NCBI RefSeq assembly: GCF_900113135.1
Contig: NZ_FOOH01000025.1
Span: 1-60,088 of the forward strand
Reading direction: 5' to 3'
DNA from: Salegentibacter agarivorans
GTDB taxonomy: Bacteria > Bacteroidota > Bacteroidia > Flavobacteriales > Flavobacteriaceae
DNA length: 60,088 nucleotides
Shown: positions 28,339 through 37,284 of the stretch, one piece after another
Numbering within the stretch: the stretch's first letter is position 1
Layout of the letters: every line of letters starts with the position of its first letter
The notes under the pieces: generated by a model
Database searches by the model: none
The model's input: the letters and a program-made list of their open reading frames with translations, nothing else
Told to the model about the DNA's origin: nothing
Position numbers and translations under genes: made by a program

Positions 28339-30024
28339 TTAAACCAGCCCCGAAATATTTCCTTCCAAATCTACTGTTATAATTTCTGAAGCGGGATGTA
28401 CTGGTAATCCCGGCATTCGCATCATATCACCGGTTATAGGAATAAGAAAGCCTGCACCGGCAGCAATTTCAATCTCCCTAACAGTGAGTGTAAATCCTGT
28501 TGGTCTTCCTAATAGCGCCGGATTATCTGATAATGATTTTTGAGTTTTTGCAATACAAACTGGCAATTCTTCCAGTCCCAGATCTAAAATAGTCTTCAGG
28601 TTTTTCTTTGCTTTAGGTGAAAATTCTACCCTATTAGCCCCATATATTTTTTTCGCAATAGTTTCAATTTTAGTCACCACATCCTGCTCCCATTTGTACA
28701 GGGGTTTAAAATCAGAACTATTTTCTTCTATAGCTTCTATTACTTTGGCCGCCAGGTCTAACGCTCCTGCTCCACCTTTTGCCCAACCATCAGAAAGAGC
28801 AACCTTAATATTTAATTTTTGGGCCAAATCAAAAATAACCTGTATTTCTTCATCGCTATCACTATAAAACCTGTTAATGGCAATAACGGGGGTTATATTA
28901 TACAATTTTGCATTCTCCAGGTGTTTCTCAAGGTTGGGAAGCCCATTAATTAAAGCCTCAACATTAGGAATTGTAAGTGTTTTTAAATCCGCTCCACCGT
29001 GATACTTAAGAGCCCTAATAGTAGTGGTCATTACCACCACTTTAGGCGCCAAACCAGCGCTTTGGCATTTAATATCAAGAAATTTTTCTGCACCAAGATC
29101 AAAGCCAAAACCAGCCTCGGTCACCGTATAATCTGAAAGGCTCATCCCCATTCGCGTGGCAATAACTGAGTTGGTTCCCTGGGCAATATTTGCAAAAGGA
29201 CCTAAATGAATAATTGCGGGATTACCTTCAATAGTTTGTACCAGGTTTGGTTTAAGCGCGTCTTTGAGTAAGGTCGCCATTGCACCTTCAGCATTAAGAT
29301 CTCGTGCAAAAATTGGCTTTTTTCCATAAGTATAACCAATAAAAATATTTCCTAAACGTCCTTTTAAATCGTCTAGGTTTTCGGCAAGGCACATTATGGC
29401 CATAATTTCTGAAGCCGAAGTAATGTCAAATCCACTCTCCCGCGGAATTCCAGATCCTGTTCCTCCAAGTCCAATTACAATATTTCTAAGTGCACGATCG
29501 TTGACATCCATCACTCTTTTAAGCGAAATAGTACGAGGGTCGAGTCCCAGATTATTTATTTTTGACTGAATATTATTATCTACCAGGGCAGCAAGAAGAT
29601 TATGAGCTTTTTCTATCGCTGAAAAATCTCCCGTAAAATGAAGGTTTATATCTTCCATAGGAAGAACCTGGGAGAAACCTCCTCCTGTGGCACCACCTTT
29701 AATACCAAAAACAGGACCTAAAGAAGGTTCACGCAAAACTACTGTAGTTTTTTTGCCAAGTTGGTTTAAAGCTTCAGACAGTCCTATAGAAACCGTTGTT
29801 TTCCCTTCACCAGCAGGAGTTGGCGAAATTGCAGAAACCAGGATAAGGTTGTTATTTTTTATCTTTTCTTTATTAATTCTATTTAGCGGAAGTTTGGCTT
29901 TGTACTTTCCGTACATTTCAATTTCTTCAGCATCAAGGGCTAATTTTTTGGCAATTTCAGTAATAGGTTTTAACTCAATCTTTTGAGCAATTTCAAGATC
30001 GGTAAGTGGTGTTGTGGTCATCAT
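28339..30024 (-). CDS. fhs: Formate--tetrahydrofolate ligase
   Basis: 561 residues from the ATG at 30024. Makes 10-formyl-THF from formate, ATP and THF for one-carbon metabolism. ATP site SAISPTPAGEGKTTVSIGLSEAL (P-loop about 53-66), EPSLGPVFGIKGGATGGG, and C-terminal GRPTGFTLTVREIEIAAGAGFLIPITG MMRMPGLP blocks are complete; length matches the 550-560 of the family. An in-frame ATG at 30045 exists but adds residues not expected of the family. Confidence 0.96.
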   Translation of the reverse strand: MMTTTPLTDLEIAQKIELKPITEIAKKLALDAEEIEMYGKYKAKLPLNRINKEKIKNNNLILVSAISPTPAGEGKTTVSIGLSEALNQLGKKTTVVLREPSLGPVFGIKGGATGGGFSQVLPMEDINLHFTGDFSAIEKAHNLLAALVDNNIQSKINNLGLDPRTISLKRVMDVNDRALRNIVIGLGGTGSGIPRESGFDITSASEIMAIMCLAENLDDLKGRLGNIFIGYTYGKKPIFARDLNAEGAMATLLKDALKPNLVQTIEGNPAIIHLGPFANIAQGTNSVIATRMGMSLSDYTVTEAGFGFDLGAEKFLDIKCQSAGLAPKVVVMTTTIRALKYHGGADLKTLTIPNVEALINGLPNLEKHLENAKLYNITPVIAINRFYSDSDEEIQVIFDLAQKLNIKVALSDGWAKGGAGALDLAAKVIEAIEENSSDFKPLYKWEQDVVTKIETIAKKIYGANRVEFSPKAKKNLKTILDLGLEELPVCIAKTQKSLSDNPALLGRPTGFTLTVREIEIAAGAGFLIPITGDMMRMPGLPVHPASEIITVDLEGNISGLV

Positions 30025-30194
30025 CTTTACTGCTTTTATAACCACAAAATTATATGCAAAGGAAGTGTTGAAAAATGACGGGCATCAGTATAAAGGAAAA
30101 TATTCAAACGTTTTCGGAGATTTAATATTCAGAAATTCTTTTTAGAATATTTCTGCTAAGAATTTAAAGACATTTATTTTAGAAAGAAACAGCA

Positions 30195-31028
30195 TCAGCC
30201 AATTTTAACTGAAGTCATTGTTAAAGAACCCGCTACGGCTTTATCATTAAAAAAGGAAAGTTTTTCATTTTTAGCTTCGAGCCCAAGGGTGTAAAGCAAG
30301 GGAATATAATGTTCTGGAGTAGGAATGGCCAGTTTCGCCTCAGCTCCAAGGTTTTTATAATTAATAAGCCTACTAAAATCACCTTCAGAAATATACTTTT
30401 TGAATTTATCATTCATCTCCAAAGCCCAATCGTAACCATAACCCGGTTCTTCTATTTTATCCCAGGCCAACATTCTTAGATTATGAACCATATTACCGCT
30501 ACCAATAATTAAAACTCCTTTATTTCTAAGTTCCATTAGTTCTTTAGCAAGCTCAAAATGATAGTTTTCGTCTTTACTATGGTCTATACTAAGTTGCAAA
30601 ATAGGAATATTTGCTTCGGGATACATATGCCTAACTACGGTCCAGGCGCCATGATCTAAACCCCAATCATGATCTTCTACAATCGCTGTAGATTTTACCA
30701 GGTTTTTAGTTTCCCGAGCTATTGCAGGACTTCCCGGCGCAGGATACTGAACCTGAAATAATTCCTGAGGAAAACCTCCAAAATCATGAACGGTTTTAGG
30801 AAATTCCATACTGGTAATTCTGGTTCCTTTCGTGAGCCAATGGGCCGAAACTACCAAAACAGCTTTTGGAGTAGGCATGTCTTTAGCCATTTTCTTCCAA
30901 CCGGAACTAAATTCGTTATCCTGAATGCCATTCATAGGTGAACCATGACCAATAAACAAAACGGGCATTGGTTGCTCCTGCCTGGGCAGGTTGGCTGTGA
31001 ATTTATTAAAATCTGAAAGGGTCGACAT
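30195..31028 (-). CDS. ygiD: DODA-type extradiol dioxygenase (YgiD-like)
   Basis: 277 residues. FIGHGSPMNGIQDNEFSSGWKKM near residue 26 and VLVVSAHW (metal His), DHGAWTVVRHMYPEA and IIGSGNMVHNLR are hallmarks of the class III 4,5-DOPA dioxygenase family. It opens catechol rings using Fe2+ or Zn2+; the physiological substrate in bacteria is not settled. Monocistronic or leading the following same-strand genes. Confidence 0.92.
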   Translation of the reverse strand: MSTLSDFNKFTANLPRQEQPMPVLFIGHGSPMNGIQDNEFSSGWKKMAKDMPTPKAVLVVSAHWLTKGTRITSMEFPKTVHDFGGFPQELFQVQYPAPGSPAIARETKNLVKSTAIVEDHDWGLDHGAWTVVRHMYPEANIPILQLSIDHSKDENYHFELAKELMELRNKGVLIIGSGNMVHNLRMLAWDKIEEPGYGYDWALEMNDKFKKYISEGDFSRLINYKNLGAEAKLAIPTPEHYIPLLYTLGLEAKNEKLSFFNDKAVAGSLTMTSVKIG

Positions 31029-31095
31029 TTTATTTACTTTAAAAAGAGGAGGCTGCTAAATTTTTTAAATATAACTTATAGCCTCCTCCAGATAT

Positions 31096-31668
31096 TTATT
31101 GTTTAATGAATTCTCCGTCTACTTCAATATTTACTTCGTCACTAAGCATTGGCTCAGGGAAATCGGCTCCTAAATTAAAGTCAGATCGTTTTATGGTTCC
31201 TGTTATTGCAAAACCGGAAGTTAAATTTTTACTCTGCGGATTTTCTACTGTACCACGATGCCAAACCTCTAAAGTAACAGGTTTTGTAACGCCGTGAAAA
31301 GTAAGATCTCCGGTTACTTTATATTTATTATCACCAATTTTTTCTGAAGAATTACTTTTAAAACTCATCTTAGGATGGTTTTCTACATCAAAGAAATCAG
31401 CACTTTTAAGGTGACCGTCCCTTCTGTCCACACCCGTGTTAATAGAGGCTACATCTATTTCCATTTCGTATTCAGCATTACTAAAATCGTCTTCAGATGC
31501 TGTAATACTGCCTTCAAATTCTCCAAATTGACCTTCTATTTCGGCAATTCCAAGGTGTACAATGTCAAAAGAAACCTGGGTATGAGCCGGATCGGCTTTC
31601 CAGGTTGTTTGTGCGAAAATGCTTGTGCTTAAAAAAGCGACAAACAAAAAAGAAAATACTTGTTTCAT
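31096..31668 (-). CDS. YceI family periplasmic lipid-binding-like protein
   Basis: 190 residues with a signal peptide ending SIFAQ (about 1-19). The lipocalin-like YceI domain begins WKADPAHTQVSFDIVHLGI and includes GHLKSADFFDVENHPKMSFKS and YKVTGDLTFHGVTKPVTL. Family members bind isoprenoid chains in the periplasm. The gene lies in a same-strand run with the dioxygenase, a NAD(P)-binding protein and DsbA-like protein (gaps 67, 37 and 11 bp). Confidence 0.94.
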   Translation of the reverse strand: MKQVFSFLFVAFLSTSIFAQTTWKADPAHTQVSFDIVHLGIAEIEGQFGEFEGSITASEDDFSNAEYEMEIDVASINTGVDRRDGHLKSADFFDVENHPKMSFKSNSSEKIGDNKYKVTGDLTFHGVTKPVTLEVWHRGTVENPQSKNLTSGFAITGTIKRSDFNLGADFPEPMLSDEVNIEVDGEFIKQ

Positions 31669-31705
31669 AATATTTAGTTTAGATTAATTAATAAAGTTTC
31701 ATTGT

Positions 31706-32356
31706 TTAATATGCGGCTGTAAAGCGTTGTTTTATATGTGCTCCATTCTCGGCTTCATCTACCAGGACCACGGCAGTATCCTGCACAGATAACTCGCTTT
31801 TCCCGTCTTCATCAAATACGGGTTTTTCAAAGCCTTTTCTATAAGTATTTCTACGTTTTTTAGGTTTCCCGGGAGCCATACCAATTGCAGGGCTAAAGAA
31901 AGTCCAATCCAGTTCTTTTTCTCTTTTAAGAATTTCAAAATATTCGCTGGCCGCCGTTGCTCCGGGTTTAATTTCTTCCGGAAAATTTGGAGAATCAATC
32001 ACCCTTGTTCTTTCATTTAAAAACAGGCTACCAGCACCGCCAACAACTATTAATCGCTTTACACCAGCTTCTTTTACGGCCTGTTGTATAGCTTTGGCTC
32101 CTTCCAAATATTCATTATAAATATTAGGATTAGACCAACCCGGATTAAATGCACTTATCACAACTTCACTATCCTTAACTGCGTTAGCCAGTTTTTCTAT
32201 ATTTTTCACATCTACTTCTACTTTTTTAAGCAAATGGGCTTCAGCAATATTTTTTGTATTACGCGCAATGGCGGTTACTTCATGGCCTCTATCTAATGCC
32301 TCTTTTAAAACTTCAGATCCCACAAAACCTGTGGCGCCTATTAGTGCTATTTTCAT
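31706..32356 (-). CDS. NAD(P)H-binding (atypical SDR) protein
   Basis: 216 residues. N-terminal KIALIGATGFVGSEVLKEALDRGHEV is the GxxGxxG Rossmann motif of NmrA/atypical SDR proteins; later VVGGAGSLFLNERTRVID and DWTFFSPAIGMAPG match the NAD(P)-dependent oxidoreductase YwnB/HSCARG-type group. Function in detail unknown, probably redox sensing or a reductase. Eleven bases separate it from the DsbA-like gene upstream. Confidence 0.9.
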   Translation of the reverse strand: MKIALIGATGFVGSEVLKEALDRGHEVTAIARNTKNIAEAHLLKKVEVDVKNIEKLANAVKDSEVVISAFNPGWSNPNIYNEYLEGAKAIQQAVKEAGVKRLIVVGGAGSLFLNERTRVIDSPNFPEEIKPGATAASEYFEILKREKELDWTFFSPAIGMAPGKPKKRRNTYRKGFEKPVFDEDGKSELSVQDTAVVLVDEAENGAHIKQRFTAAY

Positions 32357-32367
32357 AATTCTATTTT

Positions 32368-33069
32368 TTAATCACAATTTCCATCAGTTGAACACGAATC
32401 TCCTTTAGAAATTTCCAACTGATTTTTTTTCGGTTTAAATTCTTCCCAGGCTTTCTTCAGGGTTTGTAAAAAAGCATCGGATGGCTGAGCTCCTGAGATA
32501 GCATATTTATCATCTATTACAAAAAACGGAACACCTCTTACCCCAATATTACGGGCTTCCATTTCGTCCTGTTTCACATCATAAGCAAAAGCATCAGATT
32601 GTAAGGTGCTTTTTACTTCTTCCGCTTTTAGCCCTATAGAAGTACCTATTTCCTGTAAAACTTCAGCATCATCTATATTTTTTGCTTTTTCAAAATGAGC
32701 TTTAAACAGAGCTTCTTCAATTTCGTTTCCCAGGCCTTTAGATTTAGCTAATTGAATAAGCCTGTGCGCCATAAACGAGTTGGCGGTAACCGAAGTTTCC
32801 AGGTTGAACTTAAGACCTACTTCAGCAGCCATATTGGTTGCGCCGCTAAACATTTCTCTTGCCTGTGCTTCGCTTACACCTTTTGTTTTAACAAAATACT
32901 CCAGGGTGCTAAGATTAGGATCTGTTTGTAGATTAGGGTCTAATTGATAACTTTTCCATTCAACCTCCACTTTATTCTCCTGCGGAAATTTTGCCAGCGC
33001 AGCTTCAAATTTCTTCTTTCCGATGTAGCAAAAAGGACATCTTACATCTGACCATATTTTAACTTTCAT
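32368..33069 (-). CDS. DsbA family oxidoreductase (FrnE-like)
   Basis: 233 residues, no signal peptide, so cytoplasmic. Active-site WSDVRCPFCYIGKKKFE has CPFC (residues 11-14); the helical insert and VRGVPFFVIDDKYAISGAQP with the cis-Pro are typical of the FrnE/2-hydroxychromene isomerase-type subgroup linked to oxidative-stress tolerance. Ends CSTDGNCD, a second Cys pair. A palindrome CCGATAATCGAG lies 34 bp upstream of its start. Confidence 0.92.
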   Translation of the reverse strand: MKVKIWSDVRCPFCYIGKKKFEAALAKFPQENKVEVEWKSYQLDPNLQTDPNLSTLEYFVKTKGVSEAQAREMFSGATNMAAEVGLKFNLETSVTANSFMAHRLIQLAKSKGLGNEIEEALFKAHFEKAKNIDDAEVLQEIGTSIGLKAEEVKSTLQSDAFAYDVKQDEMEARNIGVRGVPFFVIDDKYAISGAQPSDAFLQTLKKAWEEFKPKKNQLEISKGDSCSTDGNCD

Positions 33070-33103
33070 ATTTATTTTTTATAATATTGAATAAAAACTT
33101 TAC

Positions 33104-33115
33104 CCGATAATCGAG
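33104..33115. promoter_or_regulatory. Palindromic operator-like site upstream of the DsbA-like gene
   Basis: CCGATAATCGAG, imperfect palindrome, in the context AACTTTAC..site..AT. Nearly the same sequence (CTCGATAATCGAG with matching flanks AACTTAC) occurs at 34158. The two flank the Crp/Fnr-type gene 33259-33837, so they may be its targets or those of another regulator. Confidence 0.4.
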
Positions 33116-33258
33116 ATAAAAATCCTAAAAACTTACCAAGCCTATTTTGCTATGAGGCATTAGTAAAATTCTACTTCTTAAGTTACTTAAAAAATAGATA
33201 TACAAAGATGGCTAAGAAACTTATTAAATTAATTCACCTATGTTAATAAACCGGGAGT

Positions 33259-33837
33259 TTAATAGAGATTCTTACGAATCCTGCTTAAAGATTGGGGTTT
33301 AATTCCCAGGTAAGATGCGATAAGATATTGGGGAATGCGTTTAATAAAATGCGGATAGCGTTTTGAAAAACTTTTATATCTATGATCTGCATCTTCACTA
33401 ATGGTTTTGGCAATTCTTGTATGTAAGGAAGCTAAGGAATTTTGGAGTAAAATTCTAAAAAACCTATCGAATAACGGGTGCATACGGCAGAGTTTTTCGA
33501 AGTTTTCTTTATTAATAAGCAATGCCCTGGTGGGTTCCAGCGCCTCAATAGTTGAAACAGCTTCGGTACCTCTAAAATAACTGGAAGCATCTGTTATCCA
33601 GTATTCTTCAATAGCCAGTTGTATAACATTTTTATCGCCTCTTTCACTAAGATAATAAGAAAAACAAGCTCCTTCAAGAATAAAAAACTGGTAATTACAG
33701 GTGCTACCGGCCTCAACTAAATATTCCTTTTTCTCGTAGGTTTTTTCAAAAGATAGTTTATTTAAATCGGTAAGCATTTCTGAAGAAATTTCTTCACCCA
33801 GGGTCCTTTCTATAGTTTTCTTAATAAGACTTTCCAT
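33259..33837 (-). CDS. Crp/Fnr family transcriptional regulator
   Basis: 192 residues. Cyclic-nucleotide-binding fold in 25-120 (YLVEAGSTCNYQFFILEGACFSYYLSERGDKN) and a C-terminal helix-turn-helix (RIPQYLIASYLGIKPQSLSRIRKNLY). It lacks the clear cAMP-binding RxS motif of Crp, as do most Bacteroidota homologues. The adjacent stress genes (DsbA-like, NAD(P)-binding, YceI) are candidate targets by position only. Confidence 0.9.
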   Translation of the reverse strand: MESLIKKTIERTLGEEISSEMLTDLNKLSFEKTYEKKEYLVEAGSTCNYQFFILEGACFSYYLSERGDKNVIQLAIEEYWITDASSYFRGTEAVSTIEALEPTRALLINKENFEKLCRMHPLFDRFFRILLQNSLASLHTRIAKTISEDADHRYKSFSKRYPHFIKRIPQYLIASYLGIKPQSLSRIRKNLY

Positions 33838-34303
33838 AAATACTGCTATTTCTCACTCCCGATTAATAATTTAAAAATACCAATTCTAAAGGTACAAAAA
33901 GAAGATTTTTAAACTTAAAACTCCACCTCTGGGATTTAAAGATTCCCCCCTGCCCCATTCCAAATCTTCTTTCTTGCCTTTATTTTTTTCTTTTTGGTTT
34001 ATATGAAAGAAGGTTGTAAATTGCGGGTTAATATTTTAATTTTTAGTGATTTAGCTATGAACAAGGCTTTTTCTAAACTTAAGATCATCTTTCCGACTTA
34101 TTAAGCACTCGCGAGTGTGCTTACGTAATCTGTATCCTTTATTTCAATTATAACTTACTCGATAATCGAGATTTAAAAATTTTTGAGGCTTGCCTCAAGG
34201 TATTTATTATTTCCCTTAACGGGAAACCCAACTCGCTATATAAAGGTTTTACTACAGGCATGTGTTTAATTAAAATTTTTGTTCACATTAAAATTATAAT
34301 AAA
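33838..34303. other. 466-bp gene-free region with several palindromes
   Basis: Positions 34100-34230 hold four inverted repeats in a row: CACTCGCGAGTG (34106-34117), CTCGATAATCGAG (34158-34170), TTGAGGCTTGCCTCAA (34183-34198) and TTCCC-TTAAC-GGGAA (34211-34225). This lies before a 40-residue basic protein gene and could be a structured leader or a set of operators. The left part (33838-34090) is A+T-rich with nothing else recognised. Confidence 0.5.
34158..34170. promoter_or_regulatory. Palindromic operator-like site CTCGATAATCGAG
   Basis: Perfect 13-base palindrome around a central A/T, sharing flanks (AACTTAC before, AT after) with the site at 33104. Lies upstream of the small basic protein gene and, across the other strand, of the Crp-type gene. 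Confidence 0.45.
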
Positions 34304-34426
34304 ATGGCAAAGCGAGGTACAAAATTAAAACCTTCAAAAGTCGATTTAAAAGCACGAAAACAAGAAAAAGCTGCACGTAAACTTGAAGAAAAGAAAATGA
34401 AAGGCAGAAGGAAAGTCGGGGGTTAA
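34304..34426 (+). CDS. Small highly basic protein
   Basis: 40 residues, MAKRGTKLKPSKVDLKARKQ then EKAARKLEEKKMKGRRKVGG, 19 of 40 being Lys or Arg. ATG start and TAA stop are clean. Small basic proteins of this kind occur widely in Bacteroidota, presumably binding nucleic acid; function unknown. A hairpin terminator follows at 34485. Confidence 0.65.
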   Translation: MAKRGTKLKPSKVDLKARKQEKAARKLEEKKMKGRRKVGG

Positions 34427-34484
34427 TTTAAACTAAGGCTAAACAAGATTTAGCCAGCCACAATTACCCGTGCATTTTTATAAT

Positions 34485-34524
34485 GAGAATTCGGTTTGTC
34501 AGAATTCTGGCACTCCGAATTCTC
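34485..34524 (+). terminator. Hairpin after the small basic protein gene
   Basis: GAGAATTCGG (34485-34494) pairs with CCGAATTCTC (34515-34524), and an inner GTCAGAATTCTGGCAC forms a second stem. It is followed by TAATTTGTTTT, a weak T tract. May instead be a dispersed palindromic repeat. Confidence 0.55.
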
Positions 34525-34554
34525 TAATTTGTTTTATTCAATAATCGTAACATC

Positions 34555-35037
34555 ATGATCTCTACTCATAAAATTCAGGAAGATACTATGCGCAATAGTT
34601 CTATCCAGAATAATTTTTTAAAGCAGTATTTTGAAAATTCTATTGTTCCTCAACTTTTTATTGATGCTGAATTATATTTAAAAGATTTTACCCCGGCCGC
34701 TGGAAAACTTTTTGAGCTGAAAAAAGAACATTTAGAAAGGAATATTTGCGGGATTAAAGAAAAAATGAAACACAGCTCTTTTATTGAAAATATTAGAGGT
34801 GTTTTAATTACTGAAACCGTGCTCAAAAAAGAAATTAAAATAAATGATGAACGCAGATTCTTAAAGTGCATTCAACCTTGTTTTTCTGAAAATGAAGAAG
34901 TAATTAACGGATTTATAGTAACTTTTATTGAACTGGAAGTGCAGTCTTCCTTACTAGAAGAAAACAGTAGATTAGAATTGGAAAACCAGGAGCTGAAAGA
35001 ATTTCTTTACCGGGAGCTTACAAGGGCAGGTAAATAA
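34555..35037 (+). CDS. PAS-domain protein with C-terminal coiled coil
   Basis: 160 residues. One PAS fold (about 25-130; NSIVPQLFIDAELYLKDFTPAAGKLFEL, FIVTFIELEVQ) and a short coiled coil (LLEENSRLELENQELKEFLYRELT). It resembles the PAS plus coiled-coil module found in CheB/CheR-type hybrid kinases, here alone. No output domain. It might act with a separate kinase; function uncertain. Confidence 0.6.
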   Translation: MISTHKIQEDTMRNSSIQNNFLKQYFENSIVPQLFIDAELYLKDFTPAAGKLFELKKEHLERNICGIKEKMKHSSFIENIRGVLITETVLKKEIKINDERRFLKCIQPCFSENEEVINGFIVTFIELEVQSSLLEENSRLELENQELKEFLYRELTRAGK

Positions 35038-35070
35038 TAAAGAGATTTGGAAAATAGATTGTTTCAAAAA

Positions 35071-35862
35071 TTAATGTAACACCAGAATGGGAAGTGAATT
35101 TGATACTTTAGAATAAATACCGCGCTTGGTATGAAGAAAACTATCGCATAAGCCCAGGTTTTTCCCCATCATAACGATCATATCAAAACGATCCTGGATT
35201 TTTTGTAGGTTATCATCAGAAAAAATGTTTTTATCTTTAAATGGTATCACTTTCACTATCCTGTTCTTAATTTGAGAGAAAATTTCTCTTCCGGCTTCCA
35301 CGTCTACTCCCTTCGCGGGATCTCCTACTTCTACCACGGTTAAAGCTGTACCTTCAGCTATTTGTGGTTTATTAAAGATGGCAAAAACATCTTTGTTTAG
35401 GGAAGTGGAATAAGCTATTGGGAATATCATTTTCTCTATAGGTTTATACTGGCAATGCTCAGCTACCGCTAAAATATTATATCTTATTTTTTTTATGACT
35501 TCATAAGTGTGGTTACCAATAATTGTGAAGGGAGAATGGCCTTTATGAGCCGCTCCCATAACAATAAGGTCTACATTTTTCTCATCGGCATATTTACGAG
35601 TGGCTGTTAGGAGATCACTTTCTGAATATAAAGCGAAAAAATTGTGATCTTTATTCTGGCTTATTTCCTGAAGTTCGTCCATTCTTTGGTGCAACTTTCT
35701 TAGGGCAAGTTCCTTCTTTTCCTCTTCCAGGCCGGCTTCAGGATTAAATTCCCTTATATTAAGCATATAAAAATTCACCGGAATATCGCCCAGAAACTGT
35801 ACTGCATAACTTCCGGCGTTTCTTGCTACCTCAGAGAGATCTGTCAAAATAAGTACATTCAT
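35071..35862 (-). CDS. Tandem universal stress protein
   Basis: 263 residues with two UspA folds. N-terminal NVLILTDLSEVARNAGSYAVQFLG and DLIVMGAAHKGHSPFTIIGNHTYEVI are well conserved; the second half (KMIFPIAYSTSLNKDVFAI, DMIVMMGKNLGLCDSFLHTKRG) is degenerate. Cytoplasmic, typical of Bacteroidota. Confidence 0.88.
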   Translation of the reverse strand: MNVLILTDLSEVARNAGSYAVQFLGDIPVNFYMLNIREFNPEAGLEEEKKELALRKLHQRMDELQEISQNKDHNFFALYSESDLLTATRKYADEKNVDLIVMGAAHKGHSPFTIIGNHTYEVIKKIRYNILAVAEHCQYKPIEKMIFPIAYSTSLNKDVFAIFNKPQIAEGTALTVVEVGDPAKGVDVEAGREIFSQIKNRIVKVIPFKDKNIFSDDNLQKIQDRFDMIVMMGKNLGLCDSFLHTKRGIYSKVSNSLPILVLH

Positions 35863-36052
35863 ACCACTGTAAATTAGTTCAGTAAGTATGCAAACCTATA
35901 GCAAGAATAATTTTATAAAAATGATGAAAATCACATTATCCTAATTTTTTGCCGGGAAGGAAAAAGCTAATACATTCATTTTCAGCCTTGAAATTAGTGA
36001 TAAACCTACGCCCGGTATTCCCAAACAGCTAAATAAATAAAAAAATCACTGT

Positions 36053-36658
36053 TTAAAACGTGTATCTGAAACCCAGGAGATAAGCATCATCTCCACTGGA
36101 AAAAGTGACTTCCATTTGTTGATCTTCATAGGGAGTGGTGAAAAAGAAGGTGCTACCTATTCCTATTGCTGCACCTGCCAGCACATCCCATCCATCGTGC
36201 CGTTTCGCATTTAATCTACTATATCCCGTAAAACCGGCAAGAATATAGGCAGGAATACTATATTTAAAACCATATCTACGATGAAAAAATGAAGCTCCCT
36301 GGAAAGCAACCGAGGTATGTCCCGAAGGGAAAGCATAACCTCCACCCTGCAGCGGCCGTTCTTTATTTATTAAATACTTTCCTGCGCCGGTTACTGCCAA
36401 ATTGAGTAAAAACCCTTTTGTAAATTGCCAGGACCCGGTTTTATCTTTTAAAATTAAAGAAGTAGCAAAGGCCGAAACCGGAAGCAAGATAACCGAAGCA
36501 TCTCCAGATTTTTCAATAAATGAATCTTCTTTTTCAAAAAACTGGCCGTAGGTATTATTGGTGGTTAATAAAAAAATACAACAGAAAATGACAAAAAACA
36601 TTTTCTTTATTACATAACTTGGCCCATTTTGCTGAAGGTTAGAGTTTTGAAAAATCAT
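36053..36658 (-). CDS. PAP2-family phosphatase, exported
   Basis: 201 residues. Three phosphatase signatures are visible: KYLINKERPL, YAFPSGHTSVA and SRLNAKRHDGWDVLAGA, i.e. KxxxxxxRP, PSGH and SRxxxxxHxxxD. A hydrophobic stretch FFVIFCCIFLLTT near residues 21-33 is a signal or anchor; the start may be the inner ATG at 36601. Ends with a C-terminal YTF-like aromatic residue, as in outer-membrane proteins. Likely dephosphorylates lipids such as undecaprenyl pyrophosphate or phosphatidate. Confidence 0.9.
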   Translation of the reverse strand: MIFQNSNLQQNGPSYVIKKMFFVIFCCIFLLTTNNTYGQFFEKEDSFIEKSGDASVILLPVSAFATSLILKDKTGSWQFTKGFLLNLAVTGAGKYLINKERPLQGGGYAFPSGHTSVAFQGASFFHRRYGFKYSIPAYILAGFTGYSRLNAKRHDGWDVLAGAAIGIGSTFFFTTPYEDQQMEVTFSSGDDAYLLGFRYTF

Positions 36659-37284
36659 TAGTTAGTTTTAAAAAATTATTTTAATAGCGTGAATTCGTAA
36701 AAATAAGTGCCGGTTCTAACTATAGAAAATAAGGTTTTTTAAATTTTTCATAAACATTGCTCAAAAAGGTTAAACTATTATTAAGTAGATACCCCTTTAG
36801 AAGTAAAGTGATAAAAATTATGATTTATTAAAAAATAGTAGCATAAAATAGAAGCTGAAAAATATTTTTCTTTTAAGAAGAATAGTTAAAATTTTTTATT
36901 ACATTGCTTCAAAGTTGATTTAAAGCGCTAATTTTCAGTAGTTTTTGATATTTATATTTGAATGAAACTCTTTCTAAATTAAGTGTAATTTCAAGTTTTT
37001 TTATTAGAATCAAAGAAAATAAACCCTAATCCCAACACAGGTTTATTTTAAGATTATACCCTCAACATATCCCCTACAATCTTTTATAATCCCGGGTTAT
37101 TTATATCCCGATTTTAGCTCTATTCACCCTAGACGGTCATTTTTTATGATCAATTAGAAGGTGATAGATAAACTATTATACCCGGCTTAGCGTATTTCAA
37201 ATTGCACCCGCAAGATGAAATATCTATAGGCTCCAGGGATATACCGTATTAAAAATTTTATTAATAATTAAAAACCAGTTTATC
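36659..37284. other. 626-bp gene-free region before the haem peroxidase
   Basis: A+T-rich with no credible reading frame, no strong hairpin and no repeat recognised. It should hold the promoters of the divergent phosphatase and peroxidase genes. The length is unusual for this backbone, where gaps are mostly under 200 bp. Confidence 0.5.
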
